A program made the translations under genes and the position numbers. From Herbaspirillum sp. ST 5-3 (lineage in GTDB: Bacteria; Pseudomonadota; Gammaproteobacteria; Burkholderiales; Burkholderiaceae_D): 64,000 bases of DNA. Positions 44,535-53,124 of this stretch are shown here, in pieces. Location: assembly GCF_004804275.1 (NCBI RefSeq), contig NZ_STGI01000001.1:496001-560000 (forward strand), in the 5' to 3' direction. Under the pieces are notes generated by a model. It did no database searches and was not told where the DNA came from. It worked only from the letters and a program-made list of their open reading frames with translations. Numbering within the stretch: position 1 is the stretch's first letter; each line of letters opens with the position of its first letter.

Positions 44535-45545
44535 TTACCAGCGCGAAAAATGGTCTTCGGTTACGCCGACCAGACGCGTGACTGTCCGTGGCGCCGCATC
44601 GGAGGAGGATTTGACCCAGCCGCTGAAACTGCCGACCGGTTGCACGTAGCGCGATGCCGCAATCAGCAGGTTTTTGTCTTCGCGGCGCGCGCCTTCGGGC
44701 TGGAAACGCAGATCCAGCAAACCGTCGTCGGTGCGGATGTGCCAGGGCGCGAGCGGATCGGCAGGGTCATGCTCGAAGCGCGCTGCCCCGAGCGGAATCA
44801 GGCGGCCATCCAGCCACAAGGCATTCTCCTGATCGCCGAAATAGCCGGACTGCAGGTTGAATCCCAGTTCCAGGTTATGCGCGGACGCCCATTGCCATGC
44901 CGTTTCGCGCGCCAGCAATCCGTTCGAATAGTCGAAACTGGCCACGCCACCCTGCAAATCGTAGGCACGCTGGCCGGCTTGCACCTTGCCCGTCAGCGGC
45001 ATGCCGGAAGACTTCTGCGTCGCGTGCACCGACCCTCCGCACACCGGGCCGACCGCGAGCAGCAATGGCGCGCAACCGGCGGCCAGAAATTCCGCCTCGA
45101 TCCGGAACGCGCCGCAATGCAAGGCGAGCCGATGGCGCTGTCCGTCATGCACTTCATACACGATGTGATTGCCGAGCCAATGGAATGCACTGCCCTGCCC
45201 CGGATGCTTCGCCACGCGTGCGCCCAGCCCCGGCAGCCCGTTCTGCGAGTAAGCAGCCACTTCCTTGCGCAGGCGGCGGTCGAAGGCATACGCGAAGGCG
45301 GTATTGGTCCAGCCGAGATCGACGATGGCCAGCCCGCAAAACAGCTCTTCGGTGGCGAGCGCAATGTATTGCCAGCGCTTGTGGTGAAAACGCCGCCAGA
45401 GCGCGCTGCGGGCGTAGGGCGCGGCCAGGCGCGACCAGTCGATGCTTGCCGCCGAACCGGCAAAGCGGCCGAAGCGGGCTTGTCCGTCGCGTTCCGGAAT
45501 CTGGCGCGGTGCGGCCGGCAGTCTGTCTTCTGGTGAATCACGCAT
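44535..45545 (-). CDS. DUF2804 domain protein
   Basis: This 336-aa protein fits DUF2804: WQYIALATEELFCGLAIVDLGWTNTAFAYAFD near residue 60 (shortened), then a lipocalin-like beta-rich core with NLELGFNLQSGYFGDQENALWLDG and ending in TRLVGVTEDHFSRW. The family is often found with fatty-acid degradation genes. Its function is not established. It sits 16 bp after the TetR stop on the same strand, so it probably belongs to the same lipid regulon. Confidence 0.85.
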   Translation of the reverse strand: MRDSPEDRLPAAPRQIPERDGQARFGRFAGSAASIDWSRLAAPYARSALWRRFHHKRWQYIALATEELFCGLAIVDLGWTNTAFAYAFDRRLRKEVAAYSQNGLPGLGARVAKHPGQGSAFHWLGNHIVYEVHDGQRHRLALHCGAFRIEAEFLAAGCAPLLLAVGPVCGGSVHATQKSSGMPLTGKVQAGQRAYDLQGGVASFDYSNGLLARETAWQWASAHNLELGFNLQSGYFGDQENALWLDGRLIPLGAARFEHDPADPLAPWHIRTDDGLLDLRFQPEGARREDKNLLIAASRYVQPVGSFSGWVKSSSDAAPRTVTRLVGVTEDHFSRW

Positions 45546-45561
45546 TGTTCATTCGTTTTTT

Positions 45562-46197
45562 TTATGGCTGCGTCGCCAGGCGAAGTACCGCCTCGCGCGC
45601 CGCGTTTTCCAATCCTTCGAGTTCCGGCCGCCTCGGGCGATTGCGTACGCGGAACAGCATCAGCCCCTCGACCTGCGCCACGATCAGTGCCGCGCGCACA
45701 ATGTAATCCTCATCCGAGATGTGCGGCGACATGCCCTGGATCAGCTTGAAGATCGCCTTCCTCTCGCGCGCCTGCATCTTTTCCATCAATGCGGAGGCAA
45801 AGGTGTTGCGCGTGGCCAGTGCCCAGAATTCGAAAAACATGCCGCGCATGACCGGGCTGCCCAGCTCTTCGAGAAACATGTCGATCGTGGCCAGGAACTG
45901 CTCGACGCGCGACTTGCCTTCCATCGACGCGATGATGCTGTCGATCTTTTCCTGAAGCTGGTTCATCGCATCCAGCAGCAAGGCCTCGATCAGTGTGTCC
46001 TTGCTGCCGTAGTAATGCTGCACATTGCTCAGGCTCGCACCGACCTGCGCGGCGACGCGGCGCATCGACAGGCCGCCGTAACCTTCGGCCGCGAATATTT
46101 CGCGTGCCGCCTGCAGGATGTCGTGCGCGCGCTCGTAGCCCTTTTCCGTCGTGTTCGATGTTTTTCGCTTGAGCGAAGTCTTGAGGGTGGGTGACAT
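45562..46197 (-). CDS. TetR-family regulator of the thiolase operon
   Basis: This 211-aa regulator has an N-terminal helix-turn-helix (about residues 22-68: AREIFAAEGYGGLSMRRVAAQVGASLSNVQHYYGSKDTL, shortened in use) and a helical ligand domain. It is transcribed away from a thiolase and acyl-CoA dehydrogenase operon. Two 16-bp TAGG-N8-CCTA sites lie in the shared intergenic region, over the promoter. It therefore probably represses the operon and responds to an acyl-CoA or related compound. Confidence 0.92.
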   Translation of the reverse strand: MSPTLKTSLKRKTSNTTEKGYERAHDILQAAREIFAAEGYGGLSMRRVAAQVGASLSNVQHYYGSKDTLIEALLLDAMNQLQEKIDSIIASMEGKSRVEQFLATIDMFLEELGSPVMRGMFFEFWALATRNTFASALMEKMQARERKAIFKLIQGMSPHISDEDYIVRAALIVAQVEGLMLFRVRNRPRRPELEGLENAAREAVLRLATQP

Positions 46198-46252
46198 GGT
46201 GAGGGTCTGACATCAACAGCTATTGATCAATCGCAAAATTATCCCACGCGCG

Positions 46253-46305
46253 TTGACGAATAGGCCACTTGACCTATAATATTTAACTTTAGGTCATCCG
46301 ACCTA
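46253..46305 (+). promoter_or_regulatory. Thiolase operon promoter with twin TetR operators
   Basis: TTGACG (46253-46258), 16 bases, and TATAAT (46275-46280) form a near-consensus sigma-70 promoter. Two TAGG-N8-CCTA sequences, at 46261-46276 and 46290-46305, share 12 of 16 bases. One fills the promoter spacer and the other covers the likely start of transcription. Binding to either would block RNA polymerase. Confidence 0.7.
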
Positions 46306-46347
46306 TAAGAACAATAATCGTCAATCCTCACGTTGATGGAGCGCAAA

Positions 46348-47532
46348 ATGAGCCGCAAAGTATATGTATCGGGCGTAGGCATGATCCCCTTCGCCAAGCC
46401 GGGCGCCAGCGCCAGCTATGACCAGATGGGCGCTGCGGCCGGACGGCTCGCGCTGGACGACGCCGGAATCCGCTATGAAGACGTGCAGCAAGCCTATGTC
46501 GGCTATGTGTACGGCGACTCCACCAGCGGCCAGAAGGCGGTGTACCAGCTGGGCATGACGGGCATCCCCATCGTCAACGTCAACAACAACTGCTCGACCG
46601 GTTCGACCGCGCTGTTTCTCGCGCGGCAGGCGGTGGCCAGCGGCGCGGCCGACTGCGTACTGGTGGTCGGCTTCGAGCAGATGAGCCCCGGCGCGCTCGG
46701 CTCCGTGTTCCGGGATCGCCCCACGCCCTTCGACGCCTTCGACGCGGTGACCGACAAGCTGGTCGGCATGCCCGAGATTCCGCTCGCGCTGCGCTACTTC
46801 GGCGGCGCGGGCCTGAGCCACATGAAGAAATACGGCACCAGGCTCGATGCCTTCGCCAAGATCCGCGCGAAAGCCAGCCGTCACGCCGCCAACAATCCGC
46901 TCGCCCTGTTCAAGCAAGTGGTGTCAGCCGACGACGTGATGAACGCGCCGATGATCTGGCCCGGCGTGATGACGCGCCTGATGGCCTGCCCGCCCACCTG
47001 CGGCGGCGCGGCGGCGGTGCTGGTCTCGGAAGAATTTGCCAGGGCGAAGGGCTTGAACATGTCGGTGCACATCGCCGCCCAGGCTATGACAACCGACCGG
47101 CCGAGCACCTTTGAGTCCGGTGACATGATGAAACTGGTCGGCTACGACATGGCGAAGGAAGCAGCGAACAAGGTGTATGAAGAAGCCGGCATCGGCGCAA
47201 GCGACCTCGACGTGGTCGAGCTGCACGACTGCTTCGCACAAAACGAACTGATCACCTATGAAGCACTCGGTCTGTGCCCGGAAGGCGGCGCGGAAAAATT
47301 CATCGACGATGGCGACAATACCTATGGCGGCAAGGTGGTGACCAATCCCTCCGGCGGCTTGTTGTCAAAGGGCCATCCGCTGGGCGCGACCGGCCTCGCG
47401 CAATGCTATGAACTCACGCACCAGTTGCGCGGCACGGCGCAGGCGCGCCAGGTGGAAGGCGCGCGCGTGGCCCTGCAGCACAATCTCGGCCTTGGCGGCG
47501 CCTGCGTGGTAACGTTGTATCAGGCTTCCTGA
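46348..47532 (+). CDS. Thiolase / lipid-transfer protein-type (SCP2-thiolase family)
   Basis: This 394-aa enzyme cleaves or forms carbon-carbon bonds in acyl-CoA. The active cysteine lies in NVNNNCSTGSTALF near residue 90, and the C-terminal motifs are VELHDCFAQNELI and LSKGHPLGATGLAQCYEL. The sequence is of the SCP2/nonspecific lipid-transfer type, common in sterol and branched-acid pathways. The ATG was chosen because GGAG precedes it by seven bases. It is the first gene of an operon with an acyl-CoA dehydrogenase and a phosphoesterase. Confidence 0.92.
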   Translation: MSRKVYVSGVGMIPFAKPGASASYDQMGAAAGRLALDDAGIRYEDVQQAYVGYVYGDSTSGQKAVYQLGMTGIPIVNVNNNCSTGSTALFLARQAVASGAADCVLVVGFEQMSPGALGSVFRDRPTPFDAFDAVTDKLVGMPEIPLALRYFGGAGLSHMKKYGTRLDAFAKIRAKASRHAANNPLALFKQVVSADDVMNAPMIWPGVMTRLMACPPTCGGAAAVLVSEEFARAKGLNMSVHIAAQAMTTDRPSTFESGDMMKLVGYDMAKEAANKVYEEAGIGASDLDVVELHDCFAQNELITYEALGLCPEGGAEKFIDDGDNTYGGKVVTNPSGGLLSKGHPLGATGLAQCYELTHQLRGTAQARQVEGARVALQHNLGLGGACVVTLYQAS

Positions 47533-47585
47533 TATCGCTGCCGGCAATAAGAGCGTCTAACAACAATCATATCGAGAGGAACGAC

Positions 47586-48728
47586 ATGAACACCACCTCC
47601 CCCTGGATGACACCGGAACTCGAAGGCTTCCGCGATGCAGTGCGCCGCTTTGTCAACGCGGAAATCGTGCCGCATCAGGAAACCTGGAAAAAGCAGCAGC
47701 ACGTGGACCGCGCGGTGTGGAGCAAGGCCGGCGAAATGGGCATGCTGCTGGCCGATATTCCCGAGGACTTCGGCGGCTCTGGCGGCAGCTTTGCGCATCA
47801 GTGCATCGTGTTCGAGGAACTCAGCTATGTGGGCGATACCGCCTTCGGGCTGCACGTGCATGCCATCGTCGCTCACTACTTGCTGAACCAGGGTACCGAG
47901 GCGCAGAAGAAGAAGTACCTGCCCAAACTCGCCAGCGGTGAAATGATCGCCGCCATTGCCATGACGGAGCCGGGCGCGGGCTCGGACCTGAAAGGCATCC
48001 GCACCACGGCGCTGAAAGACGGCGACGCCTACGTGCTGAACGGCTCCAAGACCTTCATTTCGAACGGTTACATGGCCGATCTGATCCTGGTGGTGGCGAA
48101 GACCGAGCCGCAAGCCGGTGCCAAGGGCGTGTCGCTGATGCTGCTGGAAACCCGCGACTGTCCGGGCTTTCGCGTCGGTCGCATCCTCGAAAAGCTCGGT
48201 CAGAAAGGCCAGGACACCTGCGAGCTGTTCTTCGACGGCGTGCGCATGCCGCTCGACAGCGTGCTGGGCGGCGTCGAAGGCAAGGGCTTTGCGCAACTGA
48301 TGAATGAACTGCCCTACGAGCGCACCATCATCGGCGTTTCCGGCGTGGCCAGCATCGAGCGCGCGTTGCGCCTCACCGTCGAGCATGCGCGCGAGCGCAA
48401 GGCATTCGGACAGGCGCTGATCGAGATGCAGAACACGCGTTTCCTGCTGGCCGAAGTCAAGACCGAGGCCACCGTCGCGCGCACCTTCATCGACCGCTGC
48501 ATCGTCGACATGATCGAAGGCCGCATGGATACCGAACTGGCGTCGATGGCGAAATACTGGATCTCCGACCTGCAGTGCACGACGATCGACAAATGCCTGC
48601 AGCTCTTCGGCGGCTATGGCTACATGATGGAGTATCCGATTGCGCAAATGTATGCCGATGCACGTGTGCAACGCATCTACGGCGGCGCCAACGAAATCAT
48701 GAAGGAAATCATTTCACGCTCGTTGTAA
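47586..48728 (+). CDS. Acyl-CoA dehydrogenase
   Basis: This 380-aa flavoenzyme introduces a double bond in acyl-CoA. Typical blocks are IAMTEPGAGSDLKGIRTTA (FAD binding), NGSKTFISNGYMADLILVVAKT, and the C-terminal QLFGGYGYMMEYPIAQMYADARVQRIYGGANEIMKEII (shortened), with the catalytic region around IYGG. Its length is normal for the family. It lies 53 bp after the thiolase, so the two probably act on the same substrate. Confidence 0.95.
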   Translation: MNTTSPWMTPELEGFRDAVRRFVNAEIVPHQETWKKQQHVDRAVWSKAGEMGMLLADIPEDFGGSGGSFAHQCIVFEELSYVGDTAFGLHVHAIVAHYLLNQGTEAQKKKYLPKLASGEMIAAIAMTEPGAGSDLKGIRTTALKDGDAYVLNGSKTFISNGYMADLILVVAKTEPQAGAKGVSLMLLETRDCPGFRVGRILEKLGQKGQDTCELFFDGVRMPLDSVLGGVEGKGFAQLMNELPYERTIIGVSGVASIERALRLTVEHARERKAFGQALIEMQNTRFLLAEVKTEATVARTFIDRCIVDMIEGRMDTELASMAKYWISDLQCTTIDKCLQLFGGYGYMMEYPIAQMYADARVQRIYGGANEIMKEIISRSL

Positions 48729-48740
48729 TATAGCGTGATC

Positions 48741-49526
48741 ATGAAGATACAAATCGCCTCGGACCTGCACCTCGAATTCTTCGCGCGCCGCTTTCCGGAA
48801 TATCGGATTGTCGCGCCGACCGATGCCGACGTGCTGGTCATCGCAGGCGATATTCATCAGGGAACCGGCGCCGTCAATGCCTTCCGCGACTGGCCGATTC
48901 CGGTCATCTATATCCACGGCAATCACGAGGCTTACCACCGCGACTATCTTGATACGGTAAAAGAGCTGCGCACGGCTTCGGCCGGCACGAACATTCGATT
49001 TCTCGAATGCGACGAGCATGTGCAGGGCGGCGTGCGCTTCCTGGGCTGCTGCCTCTGGACCGATTACGGACTGTACGGCGATCGCAAGGCCGAAGCCATG
49101 GAAGAAGCGGAACGCACCCTGATCGACCATGAGCTGATCAAGATGAACGGCAACTTCTTCACCGCGCGCGACGCCGAGGCCTTGCATCATGCGGCGCGCG
49201 CATGGCTGGAGAACAAGCTGCAGGAAGCTTTCAGCGGCCCGACCGTGGTGGTCACGCATCATGCACCGCATCCGTCCTCGATTCATCCACGCTTCGCCGG
49301 CAGCCTGCTGAATCCGGCATTCATCACCGACCTTGGTCCGCTGGTGGAACAGGCCGATGTGTGGATCCACGGCCATGTGCACGACAGCTTCGACTACCGC
49401 GTGGGCAAGACGCGCGTGATCGCCAATCCGCGCGGCTACACGCTCAACCGCTCCAGCGCCCAGTCACCCGATCAGCTGCAATGGGAGAATCCCGCCTTCG
49501 ATCCGGGCATGGTGATCGAGGTTTAG
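48741..49526 (+). CDS. Metallophosphoesterase
   Basis: This 261-aa enzyme has the five metal-binding blocks of the calcineurin-like family: ASDLHLE, VIAGDIHQG, IHGNHEAYH, VVTHHAPH and IHGHVHDSFD. It should hydrolyse a phosphoester in the cytoplasm with two metal ions; the substrate is unknown. It begins 12 bp after the acyl-CoA dehydrogenase stop, so it is probably in the same transcript. The ATG was preferred over a GTG six bases upstream. The end overlaps the DUF2164 gene by four bases. Confidence 0.92.
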   Translation: MKIQIASDLHLEFFARRFPEYRIVAPTDADVLVIAGDIHQGTGAVNAFRDWPIPVIYIHGNHEAYHRDYLDTVKELRTASAGTNIRFLECDEHVQGGVRFLGCCLWTDYGLYGDRKAEAMEEAERTLIDHELIKMNGNFFTARDAEALHHAARAWLENKLQEAFSGPTVVVTHHAPHPSSIHPRFAGSLLNPAFITDLGPLVEQADVWIHGHVHDSFDYRVGKTRVIANPRGYTLNRSSAQSPDQLQWENPAFDPGMVIEV

Positions 49527-49801
49527 CTTTGTTTTCCCTTGCGCTGGCGGTCATACTTGCGCCAGTACTGGAATTCCTCTTCATGCACTTCGAAGTCCAG
49601 GTCCATGATGCGCGCCTGCAAGCGCTCCTGCACATCCGCGACGGCCTTGTTGTAGACCAGCGGGCCGATCTCTTCCAGAAAGAATGACAGAAGGCCGCTC
49701 GCCGCAATATTGCCGATGGGTTCCTCCATGTTTTCCTTGAAGTAGCGTTCGATGGACGCAACCGCTTCCTTGTGGGCTTCCCTGGAAATTTCAATGCTCA
49801 T
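49523..49801 (-). CDS. DUF2164 family protein
   Basis: This 92-aa soluble helical protein reads SREAHKEAVASIERYFKENMEEPIGNIAASGLLSFFLEEIGPLVYNKAV (shortened), a good match to DUF2164, and ends with a basic tail. The function is unknown. It is convergent with the phosphoesterase, and 40 bp downstream of the membrane protein gene on the same strand. Confidence 0.88.
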   Translation of the reverse strand: MSIEISREAHKEAVASIERYFKENMEEPIGNIAASGLLSFFLEEIGPLVYNKAVADVQERLQARIMDLDFEVHEEEFQYWRKYDRQRKGKQS

Positions 49802-49841
49802 TATTCTTCCTTGAATGAATTGCGGCGCTGCGCTTGCTGTT

Positions 49842-50288
49842 TCAGCGTCGCCCGAAGATCAGCGAGGACGCAAGCATCGCCAGCGCGATAAAGCTCAGGA
49901 TTGCCCCGGCGGCATGCGAGTATTCCCCGCGGCGGCGGAGCGCCTCCCATCCTTGCGGCAACACCGTCCAGTTCTGCGTCGCCTGGTTCGCCGGGAAAGT
50001 GAACGAGAAGAATACAACGAGGCTGAGCGCGATGCACAAGGTCGCACCCAGCGTGAAGTAGAACGCAGCACCACTCCCGCGTTGGAGCACTGCCAGCGCC
50101 GCCGTCGTGAGAAGGGCGCAGATCACCACGATGCCGAGCAAGGCCCAGCCGCGATAAATCTGCTGCACGATCAGGTAATCATCCCGATCGAGCCCGATCT
50201 TGTTGGGCAGCGCAAGCAGGTGCGCCCACCCGGCAACCATCGCGATGGCGGTGAGCAGGATGGCGAGCAATTGCAGTGCCTTGGTCAT
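49842..50288 (-). CDS. Hypothetical membrane protein, DUF1772-like
   Basis: This 148-aa protein has four hydrophobic segments (about residues 6-25, 45-68, 76-96 and 123-145). A polar loop between the last two (ANQATQNWTVLPQGWEALRRRGEYSH) resembles the DUF1772/anthrone-oxygenase group. That group has no proven enzymatic role in bacteria. Assignment is tentative. Confidence 0.6.
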   Translation of the reverse strand: MTKALQLLAILLTAIAMVAGWAHLLALPNKIGLDRDDYLIVQQIYRGWALLGIVVICALLTTAALAVLQRGSGAAFYFTLGATLCIALSLVVFFSFTFPANQATQNWTVLPQGWEALRRRGEYSHAAGAILSFIALAMLASSLIFGRR

Positions 50289-50345
50289 GATGCATGCTCC
50301 GCGTGAAGTGTGAGCCGATGCAAGGGCGACGCATTGACGCGGTGT

Positions 50346-50759
50346 TCAATCACCTCGCGGCGCGTCCACCCACCATTGCGCCGGCCGCTTTCCGGAAGTC
50401 TTCCAGTCGCGATAGAAATCCAGTTTCGCCATCAGCAGTTTCCTGTTGCCGGCGAGTTCCTTCATCTGCTGGTCGATGCGCCGCAGATGGCGTTCAAGCA
50501 AGGCCACGCGGTCGTCGAGGCTTTGTTTGCCTCGACTGACCAGTGCCGCATACTCTTGCATCTGCGCCAGCGTCATGCCGGTACGCTGCAAGCGCTCCAG
50601 GAAAAGCAGCCATTGCACGTGCTGCACATCGTACTGCCTGCGGCCGCCGGCATCGCGTGTAACGAAGGGCATCAGGCCGATCGATTCATAATAGCGCAGC
50701 GCATGGATGCTTTTTCCGGTGCGTTCCGCGAGTTCGCCTATGCGCAAGTGGTCTGGCAT
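50346..50759 (-). CDS. MerR-family regulator
   Basis: This 137-aa regulator has an N-terminal winged helix (IGELAERTGKSIHALRYYESIGLM, then RRQYDVQHVQWLLFLERLQRTGMTLAQM, shortened) and a coiled-coil helix for dimerisation. No conserved cysteine signature for metals is present, so it may sense an organic compound. The ATG was chosen because AAGGGGGAA precedes it by five bases. The SnoaL-like gene lies upstream on the same strand. Confidence 0.9.
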   Translation of the reverse strand: MPDHLRIGELAERTGKSIHALRYYESIGLMPFVTRDAGGRRQYDVQHVQWLLFLERLQRTGMTLAQMQEYAALVSRGKQSLDDRVALLERHLRRIDQQMKELAGNRKLLMAKLDFYRDWKTSGKRPAQWWVDAPRGD

Positions 50760-50834
50760 TGTTTCCCCCTTGTTGAGTGGACGGGAGGCCGATGGTGATT
50801 CTGACATCAGCGTAGCACGGCCCCCCCGCTGGCG

Positions 50835-51254
50835 TCAGCGGGCCGCCACAGGCACCGGGTCGCCGAGCGCCGCGGCGACCAGTTGCGTGTCGAGATATTC
50901 GGTCAGCTCCTTCATGCGTCCTTGTTCCATGCGGCACACATAGCAATAGGCATTGTTATAAGGCACGCCTGTCTTCGTCTCGACCTTGCCGCGGCATTCG
51001 ACCACCACGTAATCGTCTTCCGCGATGATGCGATGCGCAGTGTTGGTGTACTGTCCGGCGAACCGCGCGAACAAGGGTTTGAACAATTGGTCGAGCACCG
51101 CTTGCTTGCCGCGATAGACGCCGGACCAGCTCGTGCTCCCCTGCATGATCCAGCAGAAGTCGTCATGCAGGCATTCGATGAAGGGTTTGCCATTGCCCTG
51201 CGCTAATTCGTCGAAGATTTCCCGCATGCGTTGCTTGTTTTCCAGTGCAGTCAT
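50835..51254 (-). CDS. SnoaL/NTF2-like fold protein
   Basis: This 139-aa protein fits the ketosteroid-isomerase-like cone fold: an N-terminal helix (LENKQRMREIFDELAQGNGKPF), WIMQGSTSWSGVYRGKQAVLDQL, then strands VVVECRGKVETKTG and AYCYVCRMEQGRMKELTEYLDT. Members bind small hydrophobic ligands; the substrate is unknown. A possible NsrR-like dyad lies about 30 bp upstream. Confidence 0.85.
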   Translation of the reverse strand: MTALENKQRMREIFDELAQGNGKPFIECLHDDFCWIMQGSTSWSGVYRGKQAVLDQLFKPLFARFAGQYTNTAHRIIAEDDYVVVECRGKVETKTGVPYNNAYCYVCRMEQGRMKELTEYLDTQLVAAALGDPVPVAAR

Positions 51255-51282
51255 GATGTTTCTCCTTTCGATTGACCGGATT

Positions 51283-51295
51283 GCATTAAAGATGC
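51283..51295. promoter_or_regulatory. Possible NsrR-type operator
   Basis: GCAT-TAAAG-ATGC is a short inverted repeat resembling half of the NsrR consensus. It lies between the divergent SnoaL-like and nsrR-like genes, about 30 bp from the first and 125 bp from the second. It is a weak match. Confidence 0.3.
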
Positions 51296-51418
51296 TCGAG
51301 TGCGCTCTAGGTCAAGGAAAATATTCGACCCGCTTCAAATCGTGCGCGAACGCACTGAAACGCATATCCACGGTGCAGCTTTGGTAGAATGGTCCTACCT
51401 CGCACAATCATCCATCCG

Positions 51419-51898
51419 ATGCGCCTGACCCAATTTTCCGATATCGGACTTCGTGTCCTGATGTATCTTGCCCGCAGTGGCGAGAGACCCAGGCCGGTGA
51501 CCGTTGCGGAAATCGCCACGCAATTCGAGATTCCGGTCAACCATCTGGTCAAGGTCGTCGGGCACCTGGCGCGCTCCGGCTGGGTGCTGGCAACGCGGGG
51601 ACGCAACGGCGGCATCCGCCTTTGCGTCGAGGCGTCCGGCCTGAAGATCGGTTCCGTGCTGCGCGAACTCGAAGGCGATACCGAGCTGGTCGGCTGCGAC
51701 AGCCGCGGCTGCAGCCTGAGACGCAGCTGCAAGCTGCGCGAGGCGCTCAAGGTGGGCCTGGGTGCCTTCTACGGCGCAATGGACGGCTATACGCTGGCGG
51801 ACATTACCGACAGCCGGACCGGCGAGCAGCTCGCGCGCATGCATCGCAGCTTCCTGAAAAAAACCCCTTGCGGCGCTGCCGGTCCGCGGATGAACTGA
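51419..51898 (+). CDS. nsrR: Rrf2-family regulator, NsrR-type
   Basis: This 159-aa regulator begins MRLTQFSDIGLRVLMYLARS and has an N-terminal winged helix. Three cysteines in the pattern C-x4-C-x5-C (residues 93, 98 and 104: GCDSRGCSLRRSC) match the iron-sulfur site of NsrR, a nitric-oxide-sensing repressor. The truncated haemoglobin gene follows 117 bp later, as expected for a nitric oxide response unit. IscR was considered, but its cysteine spacing differs. Confidence 0.88.
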   Translation: MRLTQFSDIGLRVLMYLARSGERPRPVTVAEIATQFEIPVNHLVKVVGHLARSGWVLATRGRNGGIRLCVEASGLKIGSVLRELEGDTELVGCDSRGCSLRRSCKLREALKVGLGAFYGAMDGYTLADITDSRTGEQLARMHRSFLKKTPCGAAGPRMN

Positions 51899-52015
51899 GC
51901 GGTTTTCCAGGCTTTACATTGCTGACACGCCAACCCCTTATCTCGGGCAACCCCGATGGGCGCCAACGCACCCTCACCTATCTCGATGCCCGGCATCGCA
52001 TGGCACTTGACTATC

Positions 52016-52396
52016 ATGAAATTTGAAACAATCACGGAAGAATCGATTCGTGTCCTGGTCGACACCTTTTACGACGGCGTGCGCAAGGATGCAGTCCTCG
52101 GACCGGTGTTCGAGGAAGCGCTGCACGGCGCATGGGACACGCACATGCCGCGCATGTATGCGTTCTGGTCGACAGTGCTGCTCGGCACCAGCAGCTTTCA
52201 GGGGAACGTGTTCGGCAAGCACATGGCGCTCAGCGGCATTCGCGAGGAGCATTTCGTACGCTGGCTGACGCTGTTCAAGGACACCGCGACGCGCTTGTTC
52301 GAGGATGCAGCGGCGGCCGAGATGCTGGAAATCGCCGACCGCATCGCGGGCAGCCTGCAGCTCGGCTACTTCGGCGAACGGACGGTGCGACTGTAG
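52016..52396 (+). CDS. Group III truncated haemoglobin
   Basis: This 126-aa protein is a 2-on-2 globin of group III. It shows LVDTFYDGVRKDAVLGPVFE near the N-terminus, MPRMYAFWSTVLLGTSSFQGN, and HMALSGIREEHFVRWLTLFKDTA with likely haem-binding histidines. Group III members act in nitric oxide or peroxide handling. The start is the ATG beginning MKFETITEE. It is downstream of nsrR, so it is probably derepressed by nitric oxide. Its stop is two bases from that of the M15 peptidase. Confidence 0.9.
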   Translation: MKFETITEESIRVLVDTFYDGVRKDAVLGPVFEEALHGAWDTHMPRMYAFWSTVLLGTSSFQGNVFGKHMALSGIREEHFVRWLTLFKDTATRLFEDAAAAEMLEIADRIAGSLQLGYFGERTVRL

Positions 52397-52397
52397 C

Positions 52398-52934
52398 CTA
52401 CCGTCCCGTCTGATAGCACCAGTGCCATGGTTCGTAAATGAACCCCAGGTCGTTCCCGCGCGGGTAGGACAGCGTGAAGCTGAATCGATCGGCATGGCTG
52501 CACAGCCAGCGGAACGCGTCGGTGTGCTCGAAAGGCTCTTCGGTGGCGACGCAGCCCGGCGTGTTGATATCGACCGCGCGCCCGGTGTGATGTTCGCTGT
52601 ACCCCGGCGGCGCGCTCAGCGTAAGGATGGTTTCGATCGGCATGTCGCGCGCAAGCTTGGCACGAATGATCTCGATCTGCCGTTCGACGCTGCGAAATGC
52701 GGAGACCACTTCCAGCACGACGCCATCTTCTTTCGCCGCATCCTTCATCGCCCACCACGCCTGCGCCGCTTCGGGCACGAGCAGGTACTCGCGGTTGCTT
52801 TCATCGGTTTCGGCAATCACCAGCTCACTGGCTTCCACGTAAAACGGGAGGCGCTTGCGTGCGATGAGTTCGTCAGGGATGCCCAGTGCGTCGAGCGCCA
52901 GGCTGATTCGGTTGCGGTATTCGTGGATCGACAT
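52398..52934 (-). CDS. M15-family D-alanyl-D-alanine carboxypeptidase
   Basis: This 178-aa enzyme has the VanY/M15B zinc site: SAFRSVERQ, SEHHTGRAVDI (His and Asp ligands) and EPWHW (catalytic Glu and last His). It should trim peptidoglycan peptides. No signal peptide is visible, so the protein is either cytoplasmic in recycling or exported by another route. It is a single gene on the minus strand, convergent with the haemoglobin. Confidence 0.88.
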   Translation of the reverse strand: MSIHEYRNRISLALDALGIPDELIARKRLPFYVEASELVIAETDESNREYLLVPEAAQAWWAMKDAAKEDGVVLEVVSAFRSVERQIEIIRAKLARDMPIETILTLSAPPGYSEHHTGRAVDINTPGCVATEEPFEHTDAFRWLCSHADRFSFTLSYPRGNDLGFIYEPWHWCYQTGR

Positions 52935-53124
52935 TGCGGATTTGGCATTGCCGGCATGGCATGGGCCGGCGGAATGGGAAACAGAACACTAGAATACCGC
53001 CCTCCCGCGTCGATGCAAAGCGCGCGGCAACAACACGAACCGCCAAATTGCAAACGTCGGACGGGAGCCGATTGAAACGAGCCCGTCGGACAATGCCGCA
53101 ATGGCAATCCATACGCGTGACTGC

